From: Pseudomonas viridiflava
GTDB lineage: Bacteria; Pseudomonadota; Gammaproteobacteria; Pseudomonadales; Pseudomonadaceae
Direction: 5' to 3'
DNA length: 64,000 nucleotides
Assembly (NCBI RefSeq): GCF_900582195.1
Contig: NZ_UTHA01000048.1
Location: 1 to 64,000, forward strand
The translations under genes and the position numbers were made by a program. The notes beneath the pieces are model-generated. The model did not search any database and was not told the origin of the DNA. It was given only the letters and a program-made list of their open reading frames with translations. This document shows positions 1 through 8,402 of this stretch, one piece after another; position 1 is the stretch's first letter; the number at the start of each line of letters is the position of its first letter.

Positions 1-959
1 CCACCCGACAACGCTGTCAGCAGAAAACCGATCAGCAGTTCGGCCCGAACCTCGGCCACCACTTCAGCCAGATGCTGCGGCGGCAGCATCTTCAACCAAC
101 TGGTGAACGCGGCCAGATGAATAAACAGAAGGGGTTCGTCACTGAGGATCAGCAGGCCGTTGGCGATGGCGTCGCTGGACGCTTGCAGCAGCGCTTCAAG
201 TTCAGCCTCGCTGAGGTACTCAAGCAGCTTTTCGCTGTTGGCCTGCAAGTCGGCGAGCAGGGCGAATACCTGTTTGATGTCATCCCAAACGCCGTTCAGT
301 GCTTTCTCGAACCCGCGCCAGTCGGCCTGTTGCAACTGACCGTAACGCTCAAGAAATCCAGCGCTGGAAAACTCCGTCCACTGTGGTTGAAACCCTGCCC
401 ACTCAGTGCGTAGCCAACCTTCCAGGCCTGCAATGACACCTTCATAAGAGGCATACAGCGCACGTACATGGTCGGTGGACACATCGGGAAAGAAGGTGAT
501 GCGATAACGCTGGCCCCGATCGCAATCGGTCACTTGCAGAATGCCGCTGGGGCCGATGGTGTAATGCAGCGCTTCACCGAACGTCAGCACGCCGCCGACA
601 TCGGCAAGCACCGGTTCGAGCGTTACCGGGGTGTTGCCAATTGGCACGAACCGTGCGGCCTCGAACATATGCACCAGCGTCAAGGCCCCGCTGGCCGGGC
701 ACATGACCACCGATGAACTGAGCGGTTGCCGCGACTTGATCGGTGCGCTGAGGCGCACGTCGTTACCGACAGTGAATACTTGCTCGACATCCAGCGCGGT
801 GCCGGTCCAGAACTGCTCGGCCCAGGCGTCGTAGTTGTTGAGGCACAAGCGGAATTCGCGGATCAGGTGTTCGAGGTCCGGCTCATCGGGATTCAAAGCA
901 GCAACAACGAGCAGGCCGATGCTGTTGTTCAGGGCCAGAAGCCGATCGGGTTGAAGCAT
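1..959 (-). CDS. Unrecognised protein, 3'-truncated by window edge; polymorphic-toxin-like N-terminal region
   Basis: An open frame runs on the minus strand from an ATG at 959 off the left edge (319 codons visible, no stop). The frame stays open back to a TGA at 1011-1013, so a GTG at 977 is an alternative start; neither has a clear ribosome binding site. The product starts MLQPDRLLALNNSIG, has a beta-rich middle, and a helical C-terminal part ending in a hydrophobic stretch (AELLIGFLLTALSGG). I know no named function. The arrangement, and phrases such as SDEPLLFIHLAAF followed by a glycine-rich hydrophobic segment, remind me of N-terminal regions of large Pseudomonas type VI or polymorphic toxins. 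That is an impression, not a domain match. The toxin-bearing end, if any, lies outside the window. Confidence 0.7.
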   Translation of the reverse strand, partial: MLQPDRLLALNNSIGLLVVAALNPDEPDLEHLIREFRLCLNNYDAWAEQFWTGTALDVEQVFTVGNDVRLSAPIKSRQPLSSSVVMCPASGALTLVHMFEAARFVPIGNTPVTLEPVLADVGGVLTFGEALHYTIGPSGILQVTDCDRGQRYRITFFPDVSTDHVRALYASYEGVIAGLEGWLRTEWAGFQPQWTEFSSAGFLERYGQLQQADWRGFEKALNGVWDDIKQVFALLADLQANSEKLLEYLSEAELEALLQASSDAIANGLLILSDEPLLFIHLAAFTSWLKMLPPQHLAEVVAEVRAELLIGFLLTALSG

Positions 960-1207
960 GGGCAGGCACTCGCGCACGTGAAGAAAGAGGTGCGCGGACT
1001 TTGCGGGGGATCAATCGGGAAAGAAGTCGGGCGGGTAGGTGATGTCTGTAGGATATTTCGCTAAATACTTGCGAGTCGTTCATCGCCGCAACGGACATTG
1101 CCCGTTGCTCAATGTCTGTCGCGCTCGTTATGCTGCTGAACCCTTTAATCAGATCCGAGCAGCGGCGCCACCTGCCGCCTGGGATGTCTTTGTTAACGGA
1201 TCCGATG
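960..1207. other. Intergenic gap with a possible short gene remnant
   Basis: No complete gene is supported between the two divergent genes. On the minus strand, the frame ending at the TGA at 1011-1013 reads ...ITYPPDFFPD but opens only 18 codons earlier after another stop and has no start codon. It may be a decayed gene tail or chance. Confidence 0.4.
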
Positions 1208-1903
1208 ATGAATGCACCGCTGAAGGCGTTCGGCCCGATCAAGGCCGTGATTTTCGATATGGACGGTTTGCTGCTGGACACCGAGGGCATTTACACCGAA
1301 GTCACCTCGTTGATTGCCGGGCGCTACGGGCGCACCTTCGACTGGAGCATCAAGCAGAACATCATTGGTCGCGGGGCCAACGATCTGGCGAACTACGTGG
1401 TGCAGGCGCTGGATCTGCCGATCACCGCCGAAGAGTTTCTGGTCATCCGTGAACCGCTGATGCATGAGCGTTTCCCCAAGGCGCAGGCGATGCCGGGCGC
1501 CGAGGAGCTGATTCGCCACCTAAAGGCGCACAATATTCCGATTGCCGTGGGTACCAGTTCGTCGCGGCAATCGTTCGGCCAGAAAACCACGCTGCACCGC
1601 GACTGGTTTGCGCTGTTCGATTTCATTGTCACGGCAGACGATCCGGAAGTCGGCGCGGCCAAACCGGCGCCGGATATCTTCCTGACCGCAGCCCGACGCC
1701 TGGGCGTGGCACCTGAGGATTGTCTGGTATTCGAGGATTCGCCGTTCGGCGTGACCGCAGCGAAAGCCGCCGGCATGACCGCCATCGCCATCCCCGATGC
1801 CGCCATGGCCGATGAAAAGTATGCACACGCTGACGGGATTCTTCGTACTCTGAAAGCGTTCACGCCAAGTGCCTGTGGTTTGCCGGCGCTGGAATGGGCG
1901 TAA
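1208..1903 (+). CDS. HAD-IA family hydrolase (beta-phosphoglucomutase/phosphatase-like)
   Basis: A 231-residue HAD-superfamily phosphatase. The nucleophile motif I is FDMDGLLLDTE near the N-terminus, motif II is the TSS of VGTSSSRQ, motif III is the Lys in GAAKPAPD, and motif IV is FEDSPFGV. The cap between motifs I and II is helical, as in subclass IA enzymes such as sugar-phosphate phosphatases. The frame is open further upstream; the ATG at 1208 is preferred because the conserved domain begins about 10 residues after it, with the neighbouring ATG at 1205 equally possible. It stands alone, converges on the SDR gene, and ends just before a shared terminator. Substrate cannot be read from the sequence. 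Confidence 0.88.
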   Translation: MNAPLKAFGPIKAVIFDMDGLLLDTEGIYTEVTSLIAGRYGRTFDWSIKQNIIGRGANDLANYVVQALDLPITAEEFLVIREPLMHERFPKAQAMPGAEELIRHLKAHNIPIAVGTSSSRQSFGQKTTLHRDWFALFDFIVTADDPEVGAAKPAPDIFLTAARRLGVAPEDCLVFEDSPFGVTAAKAAGMTAIAIPDAAMADEKYAHADGILRTLKAFTPSACGLPALEWA

Positions 1904-1916
1904 ACACCTGACACAT

Positions 1917-1957
1917 AAAAACGCCGCCCCTCTGTGAAAGGAGGGGCGGCGTTTTTC
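1917..1957. terminator. Bidirectional rho-independent terminator
   Basis: AACGCCGCCCCTC, a 7-base loop, then GAGGGGCGGCGTT form a 13-bp stem flanked by A-tract and T-tract. It lies between the convergent HAD hydrolase and SDR genes and can serve both. Confidence 0.9.
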
Positions 1958-1976
1958 GTTCAGACGACTCGGTAAA

Positions 1977-2723
1977 TCAGGCGCCGAAACCACCGTCGAT
2001 GGTCAGGCTGGCACCGGTGATGTAGCCGGCTTCCGGACCTGCCAGATAGGCGACGAAGCTGGCGATTTCTTCGGCTTTGCCGTAACGACCGACGGCCATC
2101 AACGGGATCAGGCTTTCGGCGAAGTCACCGTGCGCCGGGTTCATGTCGGTATCGACCGGGCCGGGTTGCACGTTATTGACGGTGATGCCGCGTGGGCCGA
2201 GGTCGCGGGCCAGGCCTTTGGTCAAACCGACCAGCGCCGATTTGCTCATTGCATACACACCGCCACCGGCGAAGGGCATGCGGTCGGCGTTGGTGCTGCC
2301 GATGTTGATGATGCGTGCGCCTTCGCCCATGTGCTTGGCGGCTTCCTGCGAGGCGATGAAGACGCTGCGAATATTGATCGCTACGGTCTGGTCGAAGTCT
2401 TCGAGTTTGAAGTCTTCCAGTGGAGCAACGGCCAGCACACCAGCGTTGTTGACCAGAATGTCGAGGCGGCCAAAGGCTTCGACGGTGGCGCTCACCGCGT
2501 GGCGGATCGCTGCGGCGTCGGCACTGTCAGCCTTGATCGCCAGGGCTTTGCCACCGTTGGAGGTGATGCTGTTCTGCAATTCTTCGGCTTTGGCGGTGGA
2601 GCTGACGTAGGTGAAGGCTACTGCAGCGCCTTCAGCGGCCAGGCGTTTGACGATGGCTGCACCGATACCACGGGAACCGCCTTGAATCAGAGCGACTTTG
2701 CCGCTGAGGTGTTGAGTGGTCAT
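1977..2723 (-). CDS. SDR-family oxidoreductase (3-oxoacyl-ACP reductase-like)
   Basis: A 248-residue classical short-chain dehydrogenase. The NAD(P) binding glycine motif near residue 15 reads QGGSRGIG; the usual first Thr/Ser is Gln-Gly here. The NNAG structural motif (VNNAGVL), the catalytic Ser in INIGST and the YxxxK pair (YAMSK) are all present, and the protein ends in the common IDGGFGA. It is transcribed away from a LysR gene 125 bp upstream, an arrangement in which the LysR protein usually controls the divergent enzyme gene. The substrate is not identifiable. Confidence 0.9.
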   Translation of the reverse strand: MTTQHLSGKVALIQGGSRGIGAAIVKRLAAEGAAVAFTYVSSTAKAEELQNSITSNGGKALAIKADSADAAAIRHAVSATVEAFGRLDILVNNAGVLAVAPLEDFKLEDFDQTVAINIRSVFIASQEAAKHMGEGARIINIGSTNADRMPFAGGGVYAMSKSALVGLTKGLARDLGPRGITVNNVQPGPVDTDMNPAHGDFAESLIPLMAVGRYGKAEEIASFVAYLAGPEAGYITGASLTIDGGFGA

Positions 2724-2822
2724 GTTCGATCTCCAGAGTGTTCAAGGCGGGAATGCCTTGGTATTGGTGCCGAGTATCGGCGTGGTATCGACAACTGTGT
2801 AGGCCATGATTGCTATAGTCTG

Positions 2823-2841
2823 TGTAAACCAGAAGTTTATA
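2823..2841. promoter_or_regulatory. Candidate LysR operator in the SDR/LysR divergent region
   Basis: An imperfect inverted repeat, TGTAAAC-CAGAA-GTTTATA, sits just before the LysR start in the 125-bp divergent promoter region. Position and dyad symmetry suit a LysR-type regulator; no experimental consensus is available for this protein. Confidence 0.35.
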
Positions 2842-2848
2842 GTGGCGG

Positions 2849-3778
2849 ATGATGGAAACCTTCAGCAGCATTGAATGCTTTGTGCGCAGTGCCGAAGTCG
2901 GCAGCTTTGCCGAGGCCGCACGACGCTTGAGTCTGACCCCGGCGGCAGTCGGCAAGAGTGTGGCCAAACTCGAAGTGCGGCTAGGCGTGCGGCTGTTCCA
3001 GCGTAGTACACGCAGCCTGACGCTGACCGAGGCCGGGCAACTTTTCCTCGATCAAGTGAGTGGCAGTTTGACGACCATCCAAAATGCCGTGGCCAATCTG
3101 TCCAGCGTTGAAGGGCTGCCGGCGGGAACGCTGAAAGTCAGCATGGGCGCAGCATTTGGCTGTTTGCATATCGTGCCGATGCTCGGTGAGTTCCTGCGAC
3201 GATATCCGGCGATCAATCCGGACTGGCACTTCGATAATCGCCAGGTCGATCTGATCGCCCAGGGCTTTGATGCAGCCATCGGTGGCGGTTTCGAACTGCC
3301 GCAAGGCGTGATCGCACGCAAGTTGAGCCCGGCGCACCGGATATTGGTCGCGTCCACCGATTATTTACAGACCAATCCCGAGATCATCGAACCGGACGAC
3401 CTCAGCCATCACGACGGCATTCTGATCCGCTCGCCGCAAACCGGACGGGTGCGTTCCTGGCAATTGACTGGACGCAATCCACAGAACTGTCGGCCGTTGA
3501 TGCTCAAGGCCCGGATGACCATGAGTGATTCCGAGGCCGCTTGCAGGACGGCGGTGCAGGGATTGGGAATTGCGCTGGTGAGCATGCCGTTTGCGGTGGG
3601 CTATCTGGAGGCGGGGACGTTGCAGCGGGTGTTGCCGGACTGGTTTGTCGATGATGGCAATATCTCGATCTATTACGCCGAACATAAGTTGTTGCCGGGC
3701 AAGACGCGGGCGTTTGTCGATTATGTGATTGAGCAGTTTGCGGAGCAGGGGTTGGCGCGGCGATTCAGTGCTATCTGA
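2849..3778 (+). CDS. LysR-family transcriptional regulator
   Basis: 309 residues. The N-terminal winged helix-turn-helix covers about residues 5-63 (AEVGSFAEAARRLSLTPAAVGKSV motif region, split here as AEVGSFAEAARRL then SLTPAAVGKSV), followed by the linker helix and a periplasmic-binding-protein-like effector domain to about residue 295. It is most like the LysR subgroup that regulates a divergent oxidoreductase. ATG codons at 2849 and 2852 are both possible starts. Transcription diverges from the SDR gene; the downstream side is a REP pair. Confidence 0.92.
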   Translation: MMETFSSIECFVRSAEVGSFAEAARRLSLTPAAVGKSVAKLEVRLGVRLFQRSTRSLTLTEAGQLFLDQVSGSLTTIQNAVANLSSVEGLPAGTLKVSMGAAFGCLHIVPMLGEFLRRYPAINPDWHFDNRQVDLIAQGFDAAIGGGFELPQGVIARKLSPAHRILVASTDYLQTNPEIIEPDDLSHHDGILIRSPQTGRVRSWQLTGRNPQNCRPLMLKARMTMSDSEAACRTAVQGLGIALVSMPFAVGYLEAGTLQRVLPDWFVDDGNISIYYAEHKLLPGKTRAFVDYVIEQFAEQGLARRFSAI

Positions 3779-3804
3779 GCAAGGTATCAGACCGAGCAGC
3801 GGCC

Positions 3805-3870
3805 TTCGCGAGCAAGCTCGCTCCCACATTTGGAATGCATTTCCTCTGTGGGAGCGAGCTTGCTCGCGAA
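3805..3870. repeat. REP pair (inverted, BIME-like)
   Basis: Two head-to-head copies of the REP palindrome (TTCGCGAGCAAGCTCGCTCC and its inverse) separated by about 18 bp, between the convergent LysR and racemase genes. Confidence 0.93.
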
Positions 3871-3898
3871 TGGGTCGACTCGGTTTCCGAGGATGACC

Positions 3899-4627
3899 TC
3901 AACGGGCAAACCGCCCCGGCCAACCAATAATGTTCTTCGGCCGTGGCGTCGCGTAAGTCCGCACTTTCGACGTCGACAAGCGCAACTGCACCAGCGATTC
4001 CGCAATCTTTACCGCCGCCGTCACCCCATCCACCACCGGCACCCCGGTACGCCGACGAATCTGCTCATCCAGCCCGGCCATGCCGCCGCAACCCAGGCAA
4101 ATCACCTCGGCTTTGTCCTGCGTCACAGCCAGTTCCGCCTGATGCACGATCGCTTCCAGCGCACGCTGCGGTTCGTGCTCCAGCTCCAGAACGGCCAGAC
4201 CACTGGCCCGTACCGAGGCACAACGATCCCACAAACCTGACAGTTTCAGCCGATCCTCGATCAGCGGTACGGTGCGATCCAGCGTGGTTACCACTGAGTA
4301 GGCATGGCCAAGAAACATCGCCGTACTTGCCGCCGCATCGGTGATGTCCACTACGGGCACATTGAGCAATTCCTGCAAACCTTCGCGGCCATGTTCGCCA
4401 TAACCGGCCTGAATCACTGCATCGAACGGCTGATCGTAGGACATCACCCGATCCATCACCGCAATGGCCGCCAGGTAGCTTTCAAAATTTCCTTCAATCG
4501 AATCGGCGCCGAAGTACGGCGTCAAACCGACAATTTCTGTTCCGGGTGAGGCAACGGCCTGCGCCGAGCGGGCGATGGCCTCGGTGATGGATTCGGTGGT
4601 GTTGACGTTGACCACGAGAATACGCAT
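3899..4627 (-). CDS. Asp/Glu/hydantoin racemase-family protein, first catalytic Cys replaced by Gly
   Basis: 242 residues. The fold signature of the Asp/Glu/hydantoin racemase superfamily is clear: RILVVNVNT at the N-terminus, VIQAGYGEHG at residues 71-80 and VICLGCGGMAGL at 176-187. Hydantoin and allantoin racemases use two cysteines. The second is present (Cys180), but the first, normally in CFGDPG, aligns with Gly75 of GYGEHG. Arylmalonate decarboxylase has the same Gly/Cys arrangement. The gene follows an NCS1 permease with a 55-bp gap and a good RBS (AAGGA, 7 bases from ATG), so the pair likely imports and processes a hydantoin, allantoin or similar ureide. Whether it racemises is uncertain. 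Confidence 0.85.
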   Translation of the reverse strand: MRILVVNVNTTESITEAIARSAQAVASPGTEIVGLTPYFGADSIEGNFESYLAAIAVMDRVMSYDQPFDAVIQAGYGEHGREGLQELLNVPVVDITDAAASTAMFLGHAYSVVTTLDRTVPLIEDRLKLSGLWDRCASVRASGLAVLELEHEPQRALEAIVHQAELAVTQDKAEVICLGCGGMAGLDEQIRRRTGVPVVDGVTAAVKIAESLVQLRLSTSKVRTYATPRPKNIIGWPGRFAR

Positions 4628-4682
4628 GGGGAAATCCTTATAGCGGGCAGTTCTGCGGCCCGCAGTCCGGGCCGCGAGGAAG

Positions 4683-6221
4683 TTAATGGCAGACGTTGTC
4701 GACAGCGATCGATTCGCCGCTGATGTCGGCGTAGTGCGGTTGACGCTTGGCGATGATCAGGTAAAGCATTCCGGCAATCCCGGCGCCGATCAGCCAGGAA
4801 AACGGCGAGACGCTGTGGAACCCCGGCACCAGCGCGAGGACGATGGCGATCAATGCCGCAGGAATAAACGCCGCCACTGCGCGGAAATTGACTCCGTGGC
4901 TGTAGTAATAAGCGCCGTTGGGATCTTCGCTGTAGAGCTGCGGCACGTTGATCCTGCCTTTGCGGATCAGCCAGTAGTCGACCATGATCACCCCGTACAA
5001 CGGGCCGAGCAGGGCGCCGAGGCCAGACAGGAAGTACACGATCACCAGTGGGCTGTTGTAGAGATTCCACGGCAGGATCAGCACTGCGATGGTCGCGCTG
5101 ATCAGCCCGGCACGACGGAACGTCAGGTATTTCGGCGCCAGATTGCTGAGGACGAAGGCCGGGGCGACGAAGTTGGCCATGATGTTCACCGCCACGGTGA
5201 CGATCAGGAACGCCAGGCAACCGAGCACCAGAAAGAAGGTGTTGGGAATCGAGGCAATGATCTCGGTCGGGCTCTCGATGATTCGGCCATTGATCTGAAA
5301 TTGCGCACCGCAGAGCAGGACGGTAATCGCAGCGAACACCAGAATATTCACCGGCAAACCCCAGAAGTTTCCGACCTTGATGGTCTTGCGGCACGGCGAA
5401 GATCGGGCGAAGTCGCAGAAATTCAGAATCAGCGTGCCGTAGATCGCCAGCCACAAAGCGCCGCCGGCAAAGATGTTGCGCCACATTTCGCCACCGGTGA
5501 GCGGGTCGCGGGTCGACCAGGCGATGGTCGCGTTGGCCTGGAAGTACATCCACCCAGCGAGTGCCGCAACCGTCAGCAAAATCACCGGCCCGGCAAACGA
5601 TTCGTAACGACGCACCATTTCCATGCCGTAGGCGAGAATCGCCAGTTGCAAGAACCAGATCGCCACGAAGCACACCCAGCCCAGCGTCGACAGACCGAGA
5701 ATCGAGTTGTGGTCGTATTCGGCGAAGCCCGGATGCACAGCGGTGAGCAGTACTCGGAACACCACCGACGCCAGGTACGTCTGAATACCGAACCAGGCGA
5801 TGGCGATCACCGCCCGGATCAGTGCAGGAATTTGCGCGCCGTGGATGCCGAAACTGATCCGGCTGATCACCGGAAACGGCACCCCGGTTTTCTGCCCCAT
5901 GTAACCGGACAGGTTCATGAAGAAATACACCAGCGCCGCGCCGATCCCCAGCGACAGCAGAATTTGCCAGCCACCCAGACCCAGGGCGTAGAGGCCGATG
6001 GCGAACGAGTAATTGGCGATGTTGTGCACGTCGTTGGTCCACAGGGCAAAGATGCTGTATTTGCCCCAGCGTCGACCTTCGGCTTTGGTGGGCGCGAGGT
6101 CACTGTTGTGCAGCCGGGGACTCAGTTGTAACGGCTCGGTGAGTCCGTCATGGGGTAACGGTTGGGTAACGGGAGAGGCGGGCAGATTCAGCGCGATATC
6201 GTTGGAGAGACTTGTACGCAT
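4683..6221 (-). CDS. NCS1-family permease (hydantoin/allantoin/nucleobase:cation symporter)
   Basis: A membrane protein of 512 residues from the chosen start, with about 12 hydrophobic helices. The region WTNDVHNIANYSFAIGLYAL and the following ISFGIHGAQIPAL segment are typical of NCS1 transporters (Mhp1 hydantoin permease, PucI/allantoin permease). I chose the ATG at 6221 because AGGAG lies 9 bases upstream; an ATG at 6263 would add 14 residues. First gene of an operon with the racemase-like gene. A perfect 16-bp palindrome lies about 165 bp upstream. The exact substrate is inferred from the neighbour and family. Confidence 0.9.
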   Translation of the reverse strand: MRTSLSNDIALNLPASPVTQPLPHDGLTEPLQLSPRLHNSDLAPTKAEGRRWGKYSIFALWTNDVHNIANYSFAIGLYALGLGGWQILLSLGIGAALVYFFMNLSGYMGQKTGVPFPVISRISFGIHGAQIPALIRAVIAIAWFGIQTYLASVVFRVLLTAVHPGFAEYDHNSILGLSTLGWVCFVAIWFLQLAILAYGMEMVRRYESFAGPVILLTVAALAGWMYFQANATIAWSTRDPLTGGEMWRNIFAGGALWLAIYGTLILNFCDFARSSPCRKTIKVGNFWGLPVNILVFAAITVLLCGAQFQINGRIIESPTEIIASIPNTFFLVLGCLAFLIVTVAVNIMANFVAPAFVLSNLAPKYLTFRRAGLISATIAVLILPWNLYNSPLVIVYFLSGLGALLGPLYGVIMVDYWLIRKGRINVPQLYSEDPNGAYYYSHGVNFRAVAAFIPAALIAIVLALVPGFHSVSPFSWLIGAGIAGMLYLIIAKRQPHYADISGESIAVDNVCH

Positions 6222-6385
6222 TCCGGCAGGCTCCTGATGTTCAGGACCGCGATGACTGTACATAAGCCGTCAGGCTCGACAAATCTTCGTCGCGGCAGTG
6301 AAACCATCACTGGTTACGGGGCATCTGCAGCCTGTACGGGATAGGGCGCTTCAGGCTTGCGGATCGAAAGTGTTTATGTTTTGCG

Positions 6386-6401
6386 GTTTTGTATACAAAA
6401 C
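6386..6401. promoter_or_regulatory. Perfect 16-bp palindrome, candidate GntR-type operator for the permease operon
   Basis: GTTTTGTATACAAAAC is a perfect dyad. Its centre, TTGTATACAA, fits the general TNGTNNNACNA pattern of FadR/GntR operators. It lies in the otherwise featureless upstream region of the NCS1 permease gene. Confidence 0.5.
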
Positions 6402-6683
6402 ATGTATGCACTAAAGCCAGATTTGTGCCAGTTGCGGATCTATGGGCGGCCGTGTTCATTTCGAATAGTTATCGAAAATGACTAAGTCTTTGAAAATAAG
6501 TGGTTAAAAATTGACCGAATGAACAGGTATTTATTTTTGGCGGCGGATTTTGATAGCGAGCGGAAGCGAGGGGCTTTTGGCAGGAATGTAACTTTTTAGA
6601 GCGCTGAAAGTAAAAAGTGCACACATAAATGGCACTGATGGTGACATTCGTGTGTACACATTTTTAGAGTCGCTACAGAACCT
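6402..6683. other. Intergenic region upstream of permease, AT-richer than its surroundings
   Basis: No gene is supported here. The stretch is clearly AT-richer than neighbouring coding DNA and contains a second short dyad, TGTGTACACA at 6651-6660, sharing the TGTRTACA core with the palindrome at 6386. Confidence 0.5.
6651..6660. promoter_or_regulatory. Short perfect dyad TGTGTACACA
   Basis: A 10-bp perfect palindrome with the same TGTRTACA core as the dyads at 6386 and 54026. It lies between the permease promoter region and the 3' end of cysH; a role in regulation is only a possibility. Confidence 0.25.
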
Positions 6684-6776
6684 TGTGGGAGCGAGCTTGC
6701 TCGCGAATGCGGTATATCAGTGTCGCAATCCAGTGACTGACACGACGCTTTCGCGAGCAAGCTCGCTCCCACAGGG
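6684..6776. repeat. REP pair (inverted)
   Basis: Two opposed REP palindromes about 40 bp apart, immediately downstream of cysH. Confidence 0.93.
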
Positions 6777-6799
6777 AATGGCGTAACAATTCAGAAGGT

Positions 6800-7534
6800 T
6801 TACGCTTTGCTGATGATATTTCCCGCATGCAACCCGCATTCTTTCTGCGTCGCTTCTTCCCACCACCAGCGGCCTTCACGCTCATGCTGGTTTGGTAGGA
6901 CAGGGCGGGTGCACGGTTCGCAGCCGATGCTGATAAAGCCGCGCTCGTGCAGGCTGTTGTACGGCAGCTCGAGCATGCGGATATAACCCCAGATTTCTTC
7001 GCTGGTCATCTGCGCCAGTGGGTTGAACTTGTACAGCGTGCGCTCGGGGGTAGAGAACGCAGTATCGATTTCCATCACTGCCACAGCGCTGCGGGTGCCC
7101 GGACTCTGGTCGCGGCGCTGGCCGGTGGCCCAGGCTTTGACGCTAGATAGTTTGCGCCGTAGCGGTTCGATCTTGCGGATGCCGCAGCATTCGCCATGGC
7201 CGTCCTTGTAGAAACTGAACAGGCCTTTTTCCTTCACGAACGGTTCCAGTTTCGTGTAGTCCGGCGACACCAGTTCGATGTCGATCTTGTAGTGCTCGCG
7301 CACCTGATCGATGAACCGATAGGTCTCCGGGTGCAGGCGGCCGGTGTCGAGGCTGAACACCTTGACGTTCTTGTTGAGCTTCCAGGCCATGTCCACCAGC
7401 ACCACATCCTCGGCGCCGCTGAAAGATATCCACAAGTCATCGCCGAACTCGGCAAACGCGAGTTTGAGGATGTCTTGCGCGGATTTGTTGGCATAGGTCG
7501 TGGCGAGTTCCACGACGTCGAACGTTGCACTCAT
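6800..7534 (-). CDS. cysH: Adenylyl-sulfate (APS) reductase, assimilatory
   Basis: 244 residues. Reduces activated sulfate to sulfite in cysteine biosynthesis. The PP-loop nucleotide site is [13 protein letters not shown] (residues 37-49). Four cysteines that ligate a [4Fe-4S] cluster are present: Cys116-Cys117 (ECCGIRK) and Cys205/Cys208 (GCEPC). This cluster marks the plant/Pseudomonas APS-type enzyme rather than the enterobacterial PAPS type. The catalytic Cys233 lies in the C-terminal ECGLHAGN. Upstream it diverges from thrH. Confidence 0.95.
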   Translation of the reverse strand: MSATFDVVELATTYANKSAQDILKLAFAEFGDDLWISFSGAEDVVLVDMAWKLNKNVKVFSLDTGRLHPETYRFIDQVREHYKIDIELVSPDYTKLEPFVKEKGLFSFYKDGHGECCGIRKIEPLRRKLSSVKAWATGQRRDQSPGTRSAVAVMEIDTAFSTPERTLYKFNPLAQMTSEEIWGYIRMLELPYNSLHERGFISIGCEPCTRPVLPNQHEREGRWWWEEATQKECGLHAGNIISKA

Positions 7535-7698
7535 CAGGGCGGCTTCCTACAGGTCGGTGGCGCTGGGCGCTCTATATGGGGCCGATGGTAACAAAAAGCT
7601 GCGGCGCTCGGGGCGTGCTGTGCGTTGCGCGCGCGGATTCGAGCCGCTAGAGTTCGGCCTCGCTCGACTCAAATAATCAATACAAACGGGAGTTTCTT

Positions 7699-8316
7699 GT
7701 GGAAATTGCTTGCCTGGATCTTGAAGGGGTGCTGGTGCCGGAAATCTGGATCGCCTTCGCCGAAAAAACCGGAATCGAATCCCTCAAGGCCACCACCCGG
7801 GACATTCCCGATTACGACGTGCTGATGAAACAGCGTCTGCGCATCCTCGATGAACACGGCTTGAAGCTGTCGGATATTCAGGAAGTGATCGCCACATTGA
7901 AGCCACTGGACGGCGCCGTGGAGTTCGTCAACTGGCTGCGTGAGCGCTTTCAGGTGGTGATTCTGTCGGACACGTTTTATGAGTTCTCGCAGCCGCTGAT
8001 GCGCCAACTCGGCTTCCCGACCTTGCTTTGCCATCGGCTGATCACGGACGAAACCGGGCGTGTGACCAGCTATCAGTTGCGTCAGAAAGATCCCAAACGT
8101 CAGTCGGTGCTGGCGTTCAAGAGCCTGTATTACCGGGTGATTGCGGCGGGGGATTCGTATAACGACACGACGATGCTGGGCGAGGCGGATGCGGGGATTC
8201 TGTTCCATGCGCCGGAGAATGTGATTCGGGAGTTTCCGCAGTTTCCGGCGGTGCATACGTTTGCCGAGTTGAAGCAGGAGTTCATCAAGGCCTCGAATCG
8301 CGACCTGAGTTTGTAG
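7699..8316 (+). CDS. thrH: ThrH: phosphoserine phosphatase / phosphoserine:homoserine phosphotransferase
   Basis: 205 residues, matching ThrH of Pseudomonas in length and sequence. It is a HAD protein whose nucleophile loop is CLDLEGVLVPE; later motifs are LSDTFYEF and AAGDSYNDTTML. The family dephosphorylates phosphoserine and can pass the phosphate to homoserine. The start is a GTG, supported by ACGGGAG 6 bases upstream and by the motif beginning at residue 4. Monocistronic; a REP pair separates it from the convergent pabB. Confidence 0.93.
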   Translation: MEIACLDLEGVLVPEIWIAFAEKTGIESLKATTRDIPDYDVLMKQRLRILDEHGLKLSDIQEVIATLKPLDGAVEFVNWLRERFQVVILSDTFYEFSQPLMRQLGFPTLLCHRLITDETGRVTSYQLRQKDPKRQSVLAFKSLYYRVIAAGDSYNDTTMLGEADAGILFHAPENVIREFPQFPAVHTFAELKQEFIKASNRDLSL

Positions 8317-8333
8317 TCGTCTGGAAGGGCCCC

Positions 8334-8398
8334 TTCGCGAGCAGGCTCGCTCCCACACTTGGAATGCTTTCCCCTGTGGGAGCGAGCCTGCTCGCGAA
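8334..8398. repeat. REP pair (inverted)
   Basis: Two opposed REP palindromes (variant with GCAGGCTCGC) between the convergent thrH and pabB genes. Confidence 0.93.
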
Positions 8399-8402
8399 GC
8401 TT

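Noticed and set aside
3805..3870. CRISPR-like regular repeats
   Set aside because: The repeated unit is the dispersed Pseudomonas REP palindrome, in single or paired copies throughout the window, without regular spacers or cas genes.
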